A stretch of DNA of 64,000 nt from Escallonia rubra (lineage: Eukaryota; Streptophyta; Magnoliopsida; Escalloniales; Escalloniaceae). The DNA is taken from positions 31,935-95,934 of the forward strand of contig JAVXUO010000469.1 of assembly GCA_033065855.1 (NCBI GenBank), in the 5' to 3' direction. The stretch's first letter is position 1, and every line of letters begins with the position of its first letter. The notes under the pieces are model-generated. The model did not search any database, was not told the origin of the DNA, and was given only the letters and a program-made list of their open reading frames with translations. Both the position numbers and the translations under genes were made by a program. Positions 11,048 to 21,639 of this stretch are shown here, in pieces.

Positions 11048-12535
11048 GGAATATGTTGAATTCATACATCTGCATCCAGAAAAGGAATATGTTGAATTCA
11101 TACATCTGCATCTAGAAAATTCTCATTCTACTTTACACCTATGATGCCTAATAAAAGGTTTAATAATAAACAGTTTCGGAATATTGAATCATAAAATGTA
11201 CAATAAAGAAATGCTGAAAAGCTAATAAAAAATTAATTAACATAATAATTGACTTGAATCACTAATACCTTTTTTGGGATGTATTATTAAAGCCATTCAG
11301 TCGATTTTTCGTCAAATCCTAATGCCCCCATAAAATACTCCTTAATTGATGCTAGCTTATAATTCTAATAGTTAGGAATCGTTGTAAAGGGTACAAAGGA
11401 AAAATCTTACATAAGTACAGACTCATTTGGAAGTCATAATAACAACCGTAAATTATATTGCAATTAGTGAACTTCTTTTTGTCATTTATCTCTTTTTCAT
11501 AGCATCATGCTTTTATATAGCATCCATTACGAGGAGTCATTTTTTGGTGTCATACCCCTTTGGTGTGACAAAAAGAAGTTCAATAATTGCAATATAATTT
11601 ACGATTGTTATTATGACTTTCAAATGAGTCTGTACTTTTGTAAGATTTTTCCTTTGTACCCTTTACAACGATTCCTAACTATTAGAATTATAAGCGAGCA
11701 TCAATTAAGGAGTATTTTATGGGGCATAAGGATTTGACGAAAAATCGACTGAATGGCTTTAATAATACATCCCAAAAAAAGAATATGTTGAATTCATACA
11801 TCTGCATCTAGAAAATTCTCATTCTACTTTATCATGCTTTTATAACCTAAAAATGACTTCTCATTATATAAAAAGGGTATCATGCTTTTATAACCTAAAA
11901 ATGTCATATACCAAAAGGGTATGACACCAAAAAATGACTTCTCGTTATAAGTAGTATAACCTAAATAACCTAAATAAAAGGAATATGTTGAATTCATAAC
12001 CTAAATAAAAGGAATATGTTGAATTCATACATCTGCATCTAGAAAATTCTCATTCTAGGTTATCATGCTTTTATAATCTAAATAAAAGGAATATGTTAAA
12101 TTCATACATCTGCATCTAGAAAATTCTCATTCTACTTTACACCTATTATGCCTAATAAAAGGTTTAATAATAAACAATTTTGGAATATTGAATCATAAAA
12201 TGTACAATAAAGAAATGCTGAGAAGCCAATAAAAATACCCTTTTGGTGTCCTACCCTTTTGGTGTATGACATTTTTTTGGTGTCATACCCTTTTGGTGTA
12301 AAGTAGAATGAGAATTTTCTAGATGCAGATGTATGAATTCAACATATTCCTTTTATTTAGGTTATAAAAGGATGATAACCTAAAATGAGATTTTTTTAGA
12401 TGCAGATGTATGAATTCAACATATTCCTTTTATTTAGGTTATGGATTCAACATATTCCTTTTATTTAGGTTATTTAGGTTATACTACTTATAATGAGAAG
12501 TCATTTTTTGGTGTCATACCCTTTTAGTGTTAGTG
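11048..12535. mobile_element. Foldback-type repeat complex
   Basis: A nested set of direct and inverted repeats. The phrase AATATGTTGAATTCATACAT occurs at about 11051, 11089, 11783, 11975 and 12012 (with a one-base variant near 12089) and inverted at about 12330, 12408 and 12440. A unit of about 140 bp (11089-11230) is repeated directly at about 12087-12230. The block TTTTTGGTGTCATACCC and its complement recur around 11540, 11925, 12270 and 12505. A long hairpin occupies 11268-11785. No coding sequence is present. The structure resembles plant foldback elements or nested MITEs. It directly abuts the ADF copy A duplication at 11048. Confidence 0.8.
11268..11785. repeat. Long inverted repeat (about 210-bp arms) within the foldback complex
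   Basis: The left arm begins TTTTTTGGGATGTATTATTA and runs to about 11484 (GAACTTCTTTTTGTCA). The right arm (about 11567-11782) is its near-perfect reverse complement, ending TAATACATCCCAAAAAAAG. The spacer of about 80 bp contains the TTTTTTGGTGTCATACCCC block shared with the rest of the complex. The transcript would form a long duplex hairpin. There is no clear target duplication around it. Confidence 0.9.
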
Positions 12536-13915
12536 ACTCAGGTATTGAACGAAGATAAAAATGTAAAATGCTATTTCCCACTACCTATACTTTACATAAC
12601 TGTCTTTCTCTCTCACGAGTCTATCTTCTTCTCCTCCTCCTTTCTCCATCTCCGTAATCAGAAACTGTCAACTTCATCATACATGGTAAAATTCCTTTTT
12701 TTCGAACACTCACTCTCTTTTCATTAGCCCTTTTTTTTGTTGTTGTATTTTTTGCATTTTTTGTGTGTTCATGCATCTTTAATTTTCCTATTTTTAACTT
12801 TTACATTATCTTCTCTGCATTTCCCATTGCCTTCTTCCTTAACTACTCTGCAATTACAGTGGTTGTGCGATTGGCGGTGGATAGACGTCTAGACTCAAGG
12901 GTTGTGGGTGGCAGGCGGTGCTGGGCTGTCAAAGAGAGGCACGGCGGCACAGATGGACGACTGGTGGCGATTCACGAATGACGGTGGTCGTGGGTGATCG
13001 ATTGGTGGCTGTTTGTGGCCCTCAGCGTGCGGCAGACTGTTGTGGTTGTGCAGTCGGTGAATCTCCGTGGCGACGTGTACGGACGCGTGTTGGCGGGACT
13101 TGGTGGGCGTGGGTGGGTGATTGTGGGTCGTTGGTGTTCGTGGATCTGCGACTGACGTGACCGGCGGCACTCGGTCGTTTGTGACGACAGTAGTGGTGGC
13201 TTCCACGCCTGTGTTCTTCTGGCTTAACTAACCGTGGAATAGAGGTGCGGCGGCGTTGCGGTGGATGGATGCCTGTTGGCAGAAGAGAGGCGAGCAGTCC
13301 AAGAATCGGCAAGTCACCGGTCGTGGTCGTCAGCAAATTGCCGGGCATGGGAATTCTACCCTAATTTCGTCATCCACGTTAATTTTTTCGAAACCCATCG
13401 AGAGAAATCTACACCATGAACCGTCCATTTCATTCCCACAACTGAAAACAGGAAATATAAAAAATTACACCCTCTTTCTTGGATGTTTCACTCTTCCCTT
13501 TTCCTTTAGGATCACTATAATTATTGTGTTCCTGCCAGATTGTTCAGAGAAAGTAATAGATCCACTATACCAGATTGTTTCACTCTCCTTTGGGAGCACT
13601 AGAATTAATGTGCTTGCTTCGTACCAGATTTTCACTCAACAAAGAAACCTCCAAATATCTGCCAAAACCTTTTGCTCTCCTCCTTAGTCAAAGAAGCAAC
13701 TCTTCGTTACGGCATCACACAATCCAAAGGCACTACACACTCTAGCAATCAAGAATTGGCGATTGGAGGTGGAAGAGAGGCGAGCCGTCCAAGAATCGTT
13801 GTCCATGGCTCTATTTGGCCTCTGCTGATGTGTGTGTGTGGGTTTGTTGATGTCTGCGTGTTTACGGCTGGGTGAGAGAGCCGGAGGGCAGTCCAATTTA
13901 GGGCAGTTCAATTTT
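12536..13915. other. GC-richer non-repeat region, no recognised gene
   Basis: T/C-rich DNA (12590-12850) followed by a G/C-rich stretch (12860-13350) and mixed sequence. Open frames exist on both strands, but none resembles a known family and the overlapping opposite frames suggest composition effects. A 28-bp imperfect direct repeat, AGAGAGGCGAGC-GTCCAAGAATCG, occurs at 13281-13308 and 13771-13798. This could be an old gene 5' region; I see nothing decisive. Confidence 0.45.
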
Positions 13916-14583
13916 AGTCCAATTTGATGAGATTTAGTTTTTCTTTTATTATGATTTTTGGGAATTTACTGTTACATTTCAATTTTCTAATTCACCTCTC
14001 TTTGTTTATTTATTTTTCCTGAAGTACACTAGCCATATAATTGCGATTTTATTTATGGGGTGGAAATTAATGTAGCTATAGTGCTGTGATAAAAAAATAA
14101 AATAATAATAAGCACAATTGGCTTTAATAAGTCTGTTGTAATATTAGTAATGAAAATTAATCTCTGAAGTTATAAATGTTATTTTCTTTGGTGACATAAT
14201 GTTAAAGATGTTTTTCTAATTTTTACCAAAATCGCGTAAAAAGTAATCAAGAATTATACAACGACAGAAGCGCACATGCATCGCGTGTGCACGGCAGCTT
14301 GTTTAATTAAAAGCAAGATAAGGGTGACAAAAGAATGAACAGGCTAGGTGAATACTCCAGCCTCCATGTTGCCAGGCATCTAAAGAACATAATGCAGTGC
14401 AGTGACAAAAAGAAGAATACAACATATGAAACAAGTTGGTGTTAACATACCAGCATACAATAGAAATTTTTTGCTAAGTGGGATATTGCAAAACGTGAGC
14501 AAACATAACTGAAACAAGAACCACCAAGCAGTGCAGAAAGAACAACAGGAAACTTGGCCTTGGGTTGCAAATGGGATCTTAGA
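13916..14583. other. AT-rich intergenic DNA
   Basis: No gene, RNA gene or structured repeat recognised. Confidence 0.5.
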
Positions 14584-14729
14584 ACAACTCGCAAAGCCGA
14601 TAGCACCGTTGAACATTTCAAAGCTAGGCTTGTAATCAAAGGCTTTCATCAACACCCGGGCATTGACTTTGCCGAAACCTTTCGCCTTGTGGTGAAAACT
14701 CACTGTTCATTCCCTAATCTGACCCAATA
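14584..14729 (+). pseudogene. Ty1/copia reverse transcriptase scrap
   Basis: The plus strand gives about 48 codons: RTTRKADSTVEHFKARLVIK, then GFHQHPGIDFAETFRLVVKT, ending at TAA. This is the recognisable 'DG.IERYKARLVAKGF.Q.PGIDY.ETFSPVVK' block at the start of copia reverse transcriptase. Nothing else of the element is visible on either side, so it is an isolated fragment. Confidence 0.8.
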
Positions 14730-15124
14730 AAACCAACCAAGTTTTTAAAACGAGTAAGCTTAAACCTAAACTGAAATCGTCGTTAATGGTGGAAACTTGC
14801 TGAACTGGGTGAAAAAGGCAATGAGTAGGCCATAATTCTATAGATAGCAACTGAAAATACTCTCTGTGAAACAATTGGTGGCAGAAGGTTTCATGTAATT
14901 GAAAACACTTAGGATTTCACCAAATCAAAACCAATGGGAAATAAGTCAATTCAAGGTACTGGTTACATAAGAATCATGTGTATTCACGCTTGGGACATTA
15001 GGGAAGAAAATAGACAATGGTTCTAAATGAAGGAGTAGAAATTAAACGAAACAGAAATAACCCAAATCATGATGGACATGAGTGACGAACAATACATTTT
15101 CTATTATTCTTGATATGTTTGAAT
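14730..15124. other. Unassigned intergenic DNA
   Basis: No feature that I can support. Confidence 0.5.
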
Positions 15125-15303
15125 TCATCCGCTATCAGCAACCATCCCAAAAAACAACTGCTTGCACAGTGCAGCCCTCGGCAATGCCGCAACATCCACA
15201 CCCATCCCTAAATCCTTCACCATGTACCAGACAAATCCACCGGGCTTAAAGTACCTTCTATCATCCTGTCCCCGAACAACTCCATCACCGTCAACCCCGC
15301 AAT
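15125..15303 (-). pseudogene. Broken C-terminal exon of a beta-hydroxyacid (3-hydroxyisobutyrate-like) dehydrogenase
   Basis: On the minus strand one frame reads LTVMELFGDRMIEG and, after a one-base frame slip near 15254, the next reads YFKPGGFVWYMVKDLGMGVD then ALPRAALCKQLFFGMVADSG before a stop. This resembles the C-terminal region of plant 3-hydroxyisobutyrate dehydrogenase-like proteins (6-phosphogluconate-dehydrogenase fold, NAD(P)-dependent), where 'F.PG.F....VKDLGM' and 'ALPG.ALC.QL' are usual. The NAD-binding Rossmann half is not seen. The frameshift and a probable short deletion after GMGVDV make it a pseudogene. The family call is from memory of motifs and is moderately secure. Confidence 0.5.
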
Positions 15304-15649
15304 ACAAATTCTTAATTGATAACATCAAAACATATAGCAATACAGAAATACCATAAGCAATATTATAGCAATGAATATATATATATATACGTAACAAGTC
15401 AGATCCTACAGAAATATGTGACAGATCTTTCCAGTGACGATTTAAGGTCTTTAGCAACAAATTGCAGCTCTCTTCTGCTGATGTCGGAAACCCTTTTTCA
15501 ATCATCAGAATGCAGTGGCCACAATGACCTTCGAATTGTACCGCAGGTCAATTTGATATGCAAAATCTAACAACTAATGCATTTGCAAATCTAATCCCTT
15601 CTTGGTGATTGAAGAAGAAGAAAAAGCAAAAAGCGAAAGAGAGAGAAGA

Positions 15650-15840
15650 AGAACATGATACACAAGGGAAGAAAGAGAGATTGGTCAAACCTGGAAGATT
15701 GTGGAGGCAGTGGTAGCGAAGGGCGTGGTGGAGAAACCTTGAAGGTAGCGGAGGGCAATGGCAGCAGAGGCAGTGTCTTTCAATTTCAGAGAAGTGAGAA
15801 TGAGGCAGACGAGAGAAAAGTGACGGGTTGGTTTTAGGAA
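15650..15840 (-). other. Possible leader-peptide exon, unrecognised
   Basis: On the minus strand a Ser/Thr/Ala-rich stretch (SLKLKDTASAAIALRYLQGF followed by STTPFATTASTIFQ) ends at a CAG/GTTTGA donor-like site near 15689. The composition suits an organelle targeting peptide and the stretch lies just upstream of the broken dehydrogenase exon, so it may be the same dead gene's first exon. No good start codon is visible in the same frame. Confidence 0.25.
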
Positions 15841-15998
15841 AACGATTTTCCCTTTTTTTTTTGGTAAACCATTTTCCTTAAAGTTTGTCTTCCTTTCATG
15901 TGAATGGAAAATGTTTTCCGTAAACAATTTTCTAATAAGCACTCCAAACATAAAAAAATACGGAAAGTGTTTTCCGTAAAGTAGACAGGGCCCTAAAA
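15841..15998. repeat. Possible small MITE
   Basis: The words GGAAAA and TTTTCC and a TTTTCCGTAAA phrase recur in both orientations, with a GGGCCCT terminus near 15990, as in several plant MITEs. The inverted ends are imperfect and no target duplication could be set. Confidence 0.3.
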
Positions 15999-17280
15999 AT
16001 TTGGTGGTCTGCACTCTCTAATTAGTAATTTTTAACGTCCAATTGATCGAGTCACGTAACTGTGGAAGTCGTTGGATAGCTTTTGATATTTGCATGCAAA
16101 CTATAGCAATAACAAGATGTTGATTAACATCATTACGTACAAAGTACGTGGATTTTTTCTTGTCTTATTTTATACTGTTGAACAATTGATTGATGTTACT
16201 AAAGATTTAGAATCACTTTTAGTGGCAATTTTTACATATCGAGTTATGCTTGCGTGTTTCATCTCTTCAATTCTGGATAGAGAAAACTGTAGCAGCAAAT
16301 CACCAACCAACATATATAGCCGACAACAATCTTTGTCAGTTAGTGATAATCAAGACAACAATTAGTCTCACGTCCTTTATGTTGGTGTGACACTTTAATT
16401 TCTACCGGCACTAAGTTTATACCTTAGGGACTTCTCACATATTCCTTGTCATGACAATAATTTCTAGATCCATCATTGCATGAAATGTGAAGGAAAATAT
16501 CACTTTTTACAAGATTAAGATACATCAACGACGTTGTCCTGAGAAAACTGATGTCCCCCCGATGTATAGCAAAGCACATTGTCATGCTGCTAATTCTCCT
16601 TATCATGTCTTAAGGGAAAAATGAGTAGCAATGCAGCATGTAGTAAAACTCAAAAGGCAAATTTCTATCCCTGGAGGCGTCGTTCCATAAGACTTCACAG
16701 CGCAGCTAGAAATTGTGGTCCTACAACCATTGAGAGGTTCCTCGTACCTTCCACACGAATACTTGGGTCTTGTCTCCTAGAAAGAGTGTATGAACTAGTA
16801 TTTAACACATGAGTTGGTCACGTACAGAGCAAAGTCATTGAATATAGTTCTTTCTATGTCAGGATGTAACCATATGTCCGTAGCTGGTGAGAGCATAAAA
16901 AAACAAGAGCTCTTACCTACTACCACATAATGTAATAAGGAAAGCGTTAAGACTCGATTAGGCCATAGGCATATAGCCAGAAAACGTGGTTCTATATATG
17001 GTTTTCCTTTTACCTTCCGGGGAATTTGTAACATATTTAACCATAACTTATTACAGAGTTTTAGAATATATAGAGTTAGTACGTGTTAGTATTGACTTTG
17101 TTCATTATTCTTATCTTACTTAACCTCTCAAATATAACGATATACTGTACAATTTATGCTTTGAGTTTGATTCAATGTTTGCATTTATCAAAATCTATCT
17201 CAAAATTTTGCAAAAAATCGAAACGGAGTAAATTTTATTATGTCCCAGATGTACCAATATATATATATCTGGTAAAATCA
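15999..17280. repeat. Dispersed repeat family, copy 1
   Basis: Follows 25020-26508 through many shared phrases, for example TTTAACGTCCAATTGATCGA followed by GTCACGTAACT, CAGCTAGAAATTGTGGTCCT, and the ATTATGTC end. The copies are clearly diverged, with small indels. No coding frame is conserved between copies, so this is either an old segmental duplication (copy 2 is the upstream region of the TIR gene) or an unclassified non-coding element. Confidence 0.85.
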
Positions 17281-18426
17281 TGAAAGAAAAAGTAAGTAGA
17301 TGAGAACTATCAAAATGTACCAAGGGACTCATTAATGCTTAAGAAGTGCATAAAGTTAATCAACATTGCTAGCTATCAGACACAGGTTTCTTGATTTAGA
17401 AAACCCGTGTTCAACTCCGACACATCCTCCGAGATCTACCAACTTCTTGTAGAAAAAGTTCCTCCTTTGTTTGGATTGGAGTGAATGGCGTCAACGTCCA
17501 CGCGTTTCTATTGTTATTGGGACCTGGCCCCGTTTAGGGGTTCATTGCTGGGAGCATTATGTATGGTTTGCAGTGGGAGACTTGAATTGTTACAAATTGT
17601 ATTAACAAGTCGTGAGTGATCGAAAGGGATAAGCCATTTGAGATTGATTCTCAAGAGTAATTTTTAATTAAATCAGATTAATTTTTAAAATGGGTTAATC
17701 TATTTTAAGCATGATATGTTAAAAGTTATTGAAAGTATTTGGATAAAAATTAATGAAAGTGAGTTTAGTATGGCACAATTACCATACAGTGTATCCAAAT
17801 TTAAGGTGGATTGTCTTTTTATATGTGGGGACATTTAGGTAATTCTCTTGGCGGCCGACCTGATTCTCCAAACTAATTATCAAAATTCAACAAAATGAAT
17901 ATTCTGGATTCAATCAGTTTTGCAGAACATTGAAAGAATTTAATCAGTTTACTCTTTCTTTTTCTTCTCCCAAACGCTTAATAACCGGTTCAATTTAGAT
18001 TTAATCAAGTTTGACCATTATAAAACGAATTTCAAACACCTTCTCACTTTTATTATTGGTGAAAGAGAGTCAACTTTGGGGATGTCAATATGGGAGCCTC
18101 GCCCTGCCTACTCCATCCCAAATTGTCCTATCCCCATATTGCTTCATCTTTAATGCAACTCGTCATGTCCCGTCCCATCTTATTTAGATCCAACCCGCCC
18201 AATTAACATGATTCTTAATGAATCAAGTCAATTACTTTTTCAAAATTTTGGTTTAAACTAGTCATATTTTCTGTAGAAAAACTATTTTTTAATTCCAATA
18301 GTGGTGGGCAGAAGTGTCTGCTGCCATTTGACGGAGGCAATGGGCGACGATTGTGATGACTGTTAGCCATGACCACAAACTAAGGGTGGCGGTGTTTGGT
18401 GGTGGCTGCCACTTGGTGGCTTTTGG
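17281..18426. other. Intergenic DNA
   Basis: AT-rich, no gene recognised. The stretch from about 18075 begins like a hAT end (GGGATGTCAATATGGG) but I found no partner terminus. Confidence 0.45.
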
Positions 18427-18456
18427 GTGTGTGTGTGTGTGTGTGCACGCGCACGC

Positions 18457-18494
<38 letters not shown>
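18427..18494. repeat. (GT)n-(GA)n compound microsatellite
   Basis: A run of about ten GT units, a short GCACGCGC spacer, then about fifteen GA units. Confidence 0.9.
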
Positions 18495-18495
<1 letters not shown>

Positions 18496-19136
18496 GTTTG
18501 AAATTCTATATATTTAGGTTACGTTGGGAATGGAGGAAATCCAAATAGTCCAATTTTGTTAGATCCCTCCATTGCCTCTTATCCATCTAGGGCTTTCCTA
18601 AATAAGTATCATGTGGAGCGAGGCGAGACAAGACTCTAATTAAGCCCCCAAACTGCGAGTGTGCGCGTGTGTGCAAACTGTATATGTTGAGGTGCGCATG
18701 CGAGTTGTGTGAGTCTCGTGTGGAGGATTTGGCGAATTTAACAAGAACTTCAGCATTCCTAGCTTGCCTTTGACTGATAGTCGGACTTTTTCAGCTTGCT
18801 TTCTGCTCCTGGTTAGCTTTCCCTAGCTCTTTAGTTAATGAGTTCAGGATGAAAAACCTCCGTCCATTATCAATAAATTACAACATGAAAAACCTCCGTC
18901 CAAGACTTGTTCGCCTAAGCTTCCCTTGGGCTTCTCCTGTGTATGTGGGCCTTCATGGTGGCACTTGGCTCTCCGTTATCCCTATGTTAGGGGCCTCCAA
19001 ATGTTACTAGAACTTAGCTTCTCCCTAGTACTGTGATTGTTAGTGCTAAGGAAAGCGCAACAGTTTGTGCCTTTCAGACTCTTTTGTTTAAATCATCTCT
19101 GGTGGTGAGTACTTGACTTCCTCATCTTAATTGCAG

Positions 19137-20514
19137 AAAAATGCATCACCTGGGATGGGTGTTGCTGATCATAGCAAAAGCACGTATCTGGAGCTGCAGA
19201 CGAAGAAGGTGCACCGTTACGTGATTTTAAAGATTGATGAGAAGAAAAAAGAGATGGTGGTCGAAAAGACTGGAGGTCCAGCTGTAACCTATGACTTCAC
19301 TGCAGCTCTTGCTGAGGATGATTGCCAATATGCAATCTACGATTTTGACTATGCGACTTCTGGGAATTGCCAAAAGAGCAAAATCTTTTTTATTGCATGG
19401 TCAGTTTTTATTCTACTAACCCATATGGCATGTTGATGTCTAAATTATGTTGGCAGCTAAAGTGTTTGTTCAAGAAATTGGTTCTAAAGCAAGTAATTTC
19501 GAGAAATCTTATTCTGATGAAATACGAAGCACTAATCTCTCACCCCTATCAAGTTCTTGCAATTCCTTTTATAACTTAGAACAGCTAGAGTTGAAAGTTA
19601 GGTCTGTGCGCTATCCACCTTCCGACCATCCAGGATGAATGATTCATGCATATTGCAATTGTCATTTTTGCTGTATAAAGGTCCTTCCACTTGTGGAATT
19701 ACCTATGACGGCATTTGCTGATGATTTTGATGGAAAAATTGGAGGGATGATTATCGACTGGAGATGACATTAGGGTGTTCCTAATGAGAGTTTATCCCCT
19801 GGCCAATGATCTGGATAATGCCTATGTTCCAAGTTGTAGAGGTACTTGACAGCTTTGGAAGTGGCTGAAAAGATCTTTGGGTGTGTTATAGGTTCCTTTT
19901 GAGTGACAAAAGACGGGTGCTGGAGATCCTCTATAAGATTAGTCTCCTAGTGTTAAGAGTTGCATGCTTAGTCTAAGGTTTGAACTTTTAAGTAAGAGTT
20001 ACAAGGGCTAGGATTAGCCTCATCACTTGTCAGCTCCGCATGTTGGTAAGATCAATACCAAGTAATTACCTTTCCTTGACAATTCAGCTTGGAGCTTATT
20101 TTGAAGTACTTTGAGGCCTGATTCTGACATGCTCCTTCTCTTGACAGAGTTGCTTGGAGTAGTATATTGGCAGGTTAGGATTTAACTTGTTCTCAGCTCG
20201 TTGTTGGATCTTTCAGATGTTTATTTGAAGTACAACCGTCATATTTTGCTTATTTAAGGGTTTTTCTATCCCTGAAAGAAACTTCGCTTGTGACCTTGGT
20301 TGTGGTGGTTGTAGATTGCCATGGGCATTTATCTAACTAGTGTGTGGTCACCTACTTTTTCAGGTCTCCTTCCGTGTCCCGAATCCGTGCCAAGATGCTG
20401 TATGCCACATCCAAGGACAGGTTCAGAAGGGAGCTGCAGGGAATCCATTATGAGATTCAGGCCACTGACCCAACCGAGATGGATCTCGAGGTGATCAGGG
20501 ACCGTGCAAACTAA
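19137..20514 (+). CDS. ADF6-like actin-depolymerizing factor (cofilin), first exon not found
   Basis: ADF/cofilin binds G- and F-actin in the cytosol, severs filaments and speeds monomer loss. Exon 2 (19137-19399) follows a TTAATTGCAG acceptor and encodes [20 protein letters not shown], then TKKVHRYVI and [10 protein letters not shown]. Exon 3 (20364-20514) encodes [20 protein letters not shown] and ends [12 protein letters not shown]. The split falls inside the Trp codon (TG/G). The [20 protein letters not shown] ending and the GMGVAD start point to the ADF6 subclass. With a one-codon first exon the product would be 138 aa, near the family's usual 137-146. ADF6-type proteins have a short N-terminal extension on exon 1, and I cannot find it in the 1.8 kb upstream. 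One Asp of the usual YDDF motif is missing (VTYDF). The gene may be a young pseudogene or may use a distant exon 1. Copy A at 9097-11047 derives from the same locus type. Confidence 0.75.
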
Positions 20515-20695
20515 ACCTATTCCGCTTGGAAAGGGCTTTATGGTTCAGGAGAATTACTCTGATATCAGTGCGTCCTAAACGAATGAATTATAATCCTACT
20601 TCATCTAGTTACTCTACATGTGCAGTACCTGTTTCTGACGCACATGATATAGATGAATCATTAAATAATCTGGCACCTGGGAAGGCTGATCAGGA
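19842..20695 (+). repeat. ADF 3' duplication, copy B (empty hAT site)
   Basis: Counterpart of 9097-11047: part of the last intron, the last exon and the 3' flank. It lacks the hAT insertion and continues past the point where copy A is broken by the foldback complex. Confidence 0.92.
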
Positions 20696-20760
20696 GACCT
20701 TGTTCATCTCATTTTATTGGGAATCCAGGCCTCCTTACTGTCATGATGCTTCCTAGATGA

Positions 20761-21639
20761 GGAATGGGTGTGATGTTTGACTGCTAATTATATGTTCAAT
20801 ATGAAAGGTAATGCATGTTCGTTTTCAGTGTGATTCTTATCAGTCTTCTAGTCCAATCTTCTCTTCGATCTAGTGGCTAGGCTTCCCATTTCAAAGGGTG
20901 CAGGAGTTTTAAAGTCATTCTAGGCTACGAGTTAGCCGCAAATTCATCAAGACAAGACTGGTCATGTAGGGATAAATGAAGAATATTTGGATTAGAAAAT
21001 TTCACTACGATTTATGATTACTCTGTCATTACCCTTTGTTTGCCTTGCGTGTATTCTATAGGTTTTGTTTTAACCTTGGTGTGAATTTGTTATATAACCT
21101 TTGTGATTTTTGGCATGTAAGAAGCACAATAACGTTACTTACGAAGAAAAGTAGATTGAGCCCAAAAATGTGAAAAAACAGAATTTCTTGATAGACTACA
21201 TTGTTATAACAAATCCCAGATGCCCCACATGGACACTTCTGTAGTCTTTCCAAACTCAATCCAAAGGATGAAACTCAATGCCCCCGACAATGAGGCCAGA
21301 CTTCTCGAAATCGGAATGCTGCATCACTCGTGCCACCACCTCTCGGTCGTGTCCCTCACCGTTGTAAAACTCCCCCATCTTCACTTCCATCCATCCATCC
21401 CCTCTACTCGTTGGGACCTCTTCATTCCTATACCTGTGCTCGCATTCAAACGTGAGATAAACAGTGCAACTGTTGTTCTCATAATTTCATATGAGAACCA
21501 TATCCTGCGCTTGCATCACGAAAGGATAATAACCATAAAAACAATATGTTATCATTCAAATAAGGATATTGTAAAAAGTCTGATACAAACATAGGATTAT
21601 TTACTTGTCACAAACTCAAATTATAATTAATAGTAGAAT
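20761..21639. other. Intergenic DNA, no recognised gene
   Basis: The frame at 21220-21594 (plus) has no family resemblance and atypical composition. I see no RNA gene. Confidence 0.45.

Noticed and set aside
12763-13687. Several frames of 70-140 codons in a GC-richer stretch
   Set aside because: Overlapping frames on both strands with biased composition and no recognisable family.
14380-14703. 107-codon minus-strand frame
   Set aside because: It is the antisense shadow of a copia reverse-transcriptase scrap on the plus strand.
18075-18625. hAT element starting GGGATGTCAATATGGG
   Set aside because: No matching inverted terminus or 8-bp duplication found on the right.
21220-21594. 124-codon plus-strand frame
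   Set aside because: No domain resemblance; surrounded by decayed AT-rich DNA.
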